From assembly GCA_037190805.1 (NCBI GenBank), contig JBBCJR010000023.1:42153-106152 (forward strand): 64,000 nt of DNA. The letters run 5' to 3'. Of this stretch, positions 63,897 through 64,000 are shown one piece after another. Position 1 is the first letter of the stretch. Each line of letters starts with the position of its first letter. A model generated the notes under the pieces. That model was not told the DNA's origin. It saw nothing but the letters and a program-made list of their open reading frames with translations, and did not search any database. Source of the DNA: JBBCJR01 sp037190805 (GTDB taxonomy: Bacteria; Pseudomonadota; Alphaproteobacteria; Sphingomonadales; Sphingomonadaceae). The position numbers were made by a program, and so were the translations under genes.

Positions 63897-64000
63897 GCCT
63901 TCACTCCCGCTCCTCGCGCCGGCGGCGCGTCCGGATCGAGCGGCCAGCGCGCCCGCGCCGGCACGTCCAGCGGGTCGACCAGCCCCAGCGCCAGCCGCTC
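63893..64000 (-). CDS. tsaD: 3' end of tsaD (tRNA threonylcarbamoyladenosine synthase component)
   Basis: Only the last 35 codons are inside the window. They read ERLALGLVDPLDVPARARWP then LDPDAPPARGAGVKA, followed by a TGA that overlaps the gpsA ATG. This matches the C-terminus of alphaproteobacterial TsaD (Kae1/YgjD), which transfers the threonylcarbamoyl group to A37 of ANN-decoding tRNAs, and tsaD-gpsA adjacency is common in sphingomonads. The identification rests on a short tail and the neighbour. Confidence 0.6.
   Translation of the reverse strand, partial: ERLALGLVDPLDVPARARWPLDPDAPPARGAGVKA

Overview
The window is a 64 kb stretch of a GC-rich (roughly two-thirds G+C) alphaproteobacterial chromosome, most likely from the Sphingomonadaceae (Sphingomonas or a close relative). 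The reasons are the content and order of the blocks: gcrA (an alphaproteobacterial cell-cycle regulator), a suf operon headed by an Rrf2 regulator and containing sufT, an aa3-type ctaC-ctaD-ctaB-ctaG-ctaE cluster running into DUF983, SURF1, thrC and an M16 peptidase, a DUF1674 (SdhAF4-like) gene, and ATP synthase genes atpHAGDC separate from F0. The species call is an inference. Coding density is very high, many genes overlap by 1-4 bases, and I found no IS element, prophage, CRISPR array, rRNA or tRNA.

Layout. 0-10 kb: partial glycine-zipper protein, CRSGTR-loop phosphatase-like protein, ammonium transporter with a candidate sigma-54 promoter, tldD, a zinc-finger protein, an ABC ATPase overlapping nadB, a thioredoxin-like protein, and a secreted or periplasmic-looking protein with two TonB-C-like segments. 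10-16.5 kb: two small envelope proteins, then the minus-strand suf operon (Rrf2 regulator, sufB, an unexpected lipoprotein gene, sufC, sufD, sufS, sufT, sufA). 16.5-22.5 kb: AraC-type regulator, pyrD, gamma-glutamyltransferase, long-chain acyl-CoA ligase. 22.6-27.7 kb: atpHAGDC, closed by a strong terminator. 27.8-38 kb: a low-GC membrane ORF, then a 9.7 kb minus-strand respiratory block (ctaC to an rRNA methyltransferase) with a recognisable promoter upstream of ctaC. 38-43.1 kb: an orphan [2Fe-2S] subunit, an M20 amidohydrolase, and ccmABCDE plus a TPR protein (no ccmF/G/H here). 43.1-48 kb: gcrA interrupted by an in-frame stop codon, an ABC-2 permease, and argD-argF-hslO. 48-56.3 kb: a small secreted protein, a structured RNA candidate, then a plus-strand chain queC-queE-DMT permease-polA-aldose epimerase-flippase. 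56.3-64 kb: minus-strand purH, heparinase II/III-like, rpe, rsmB, htpX; a DUF1674 gene on plus; gpsA and the 3' end of tsaD.

Most of the window is core metabolism: Fe-S assembly, respiration, ATP synthesis, haem delivery for c-type cytochromes, NAD, pyrimidine, purine, arginine, threonine and queuosine synthesis. I see no convincing new multi-gene system. The observations most worth a second look are the nonsense codon in gcrA; the lipoprotein gene translationally coupled inside the suf operon; a candidate small RNA with an unpaired anti-Shine-Dalgarno motif upstream of queC; the shortened ccm operon; an ABC ATPase and an ABC-2 permease each without a local partner; and a perfect 32-bp palindrome between converging genes.
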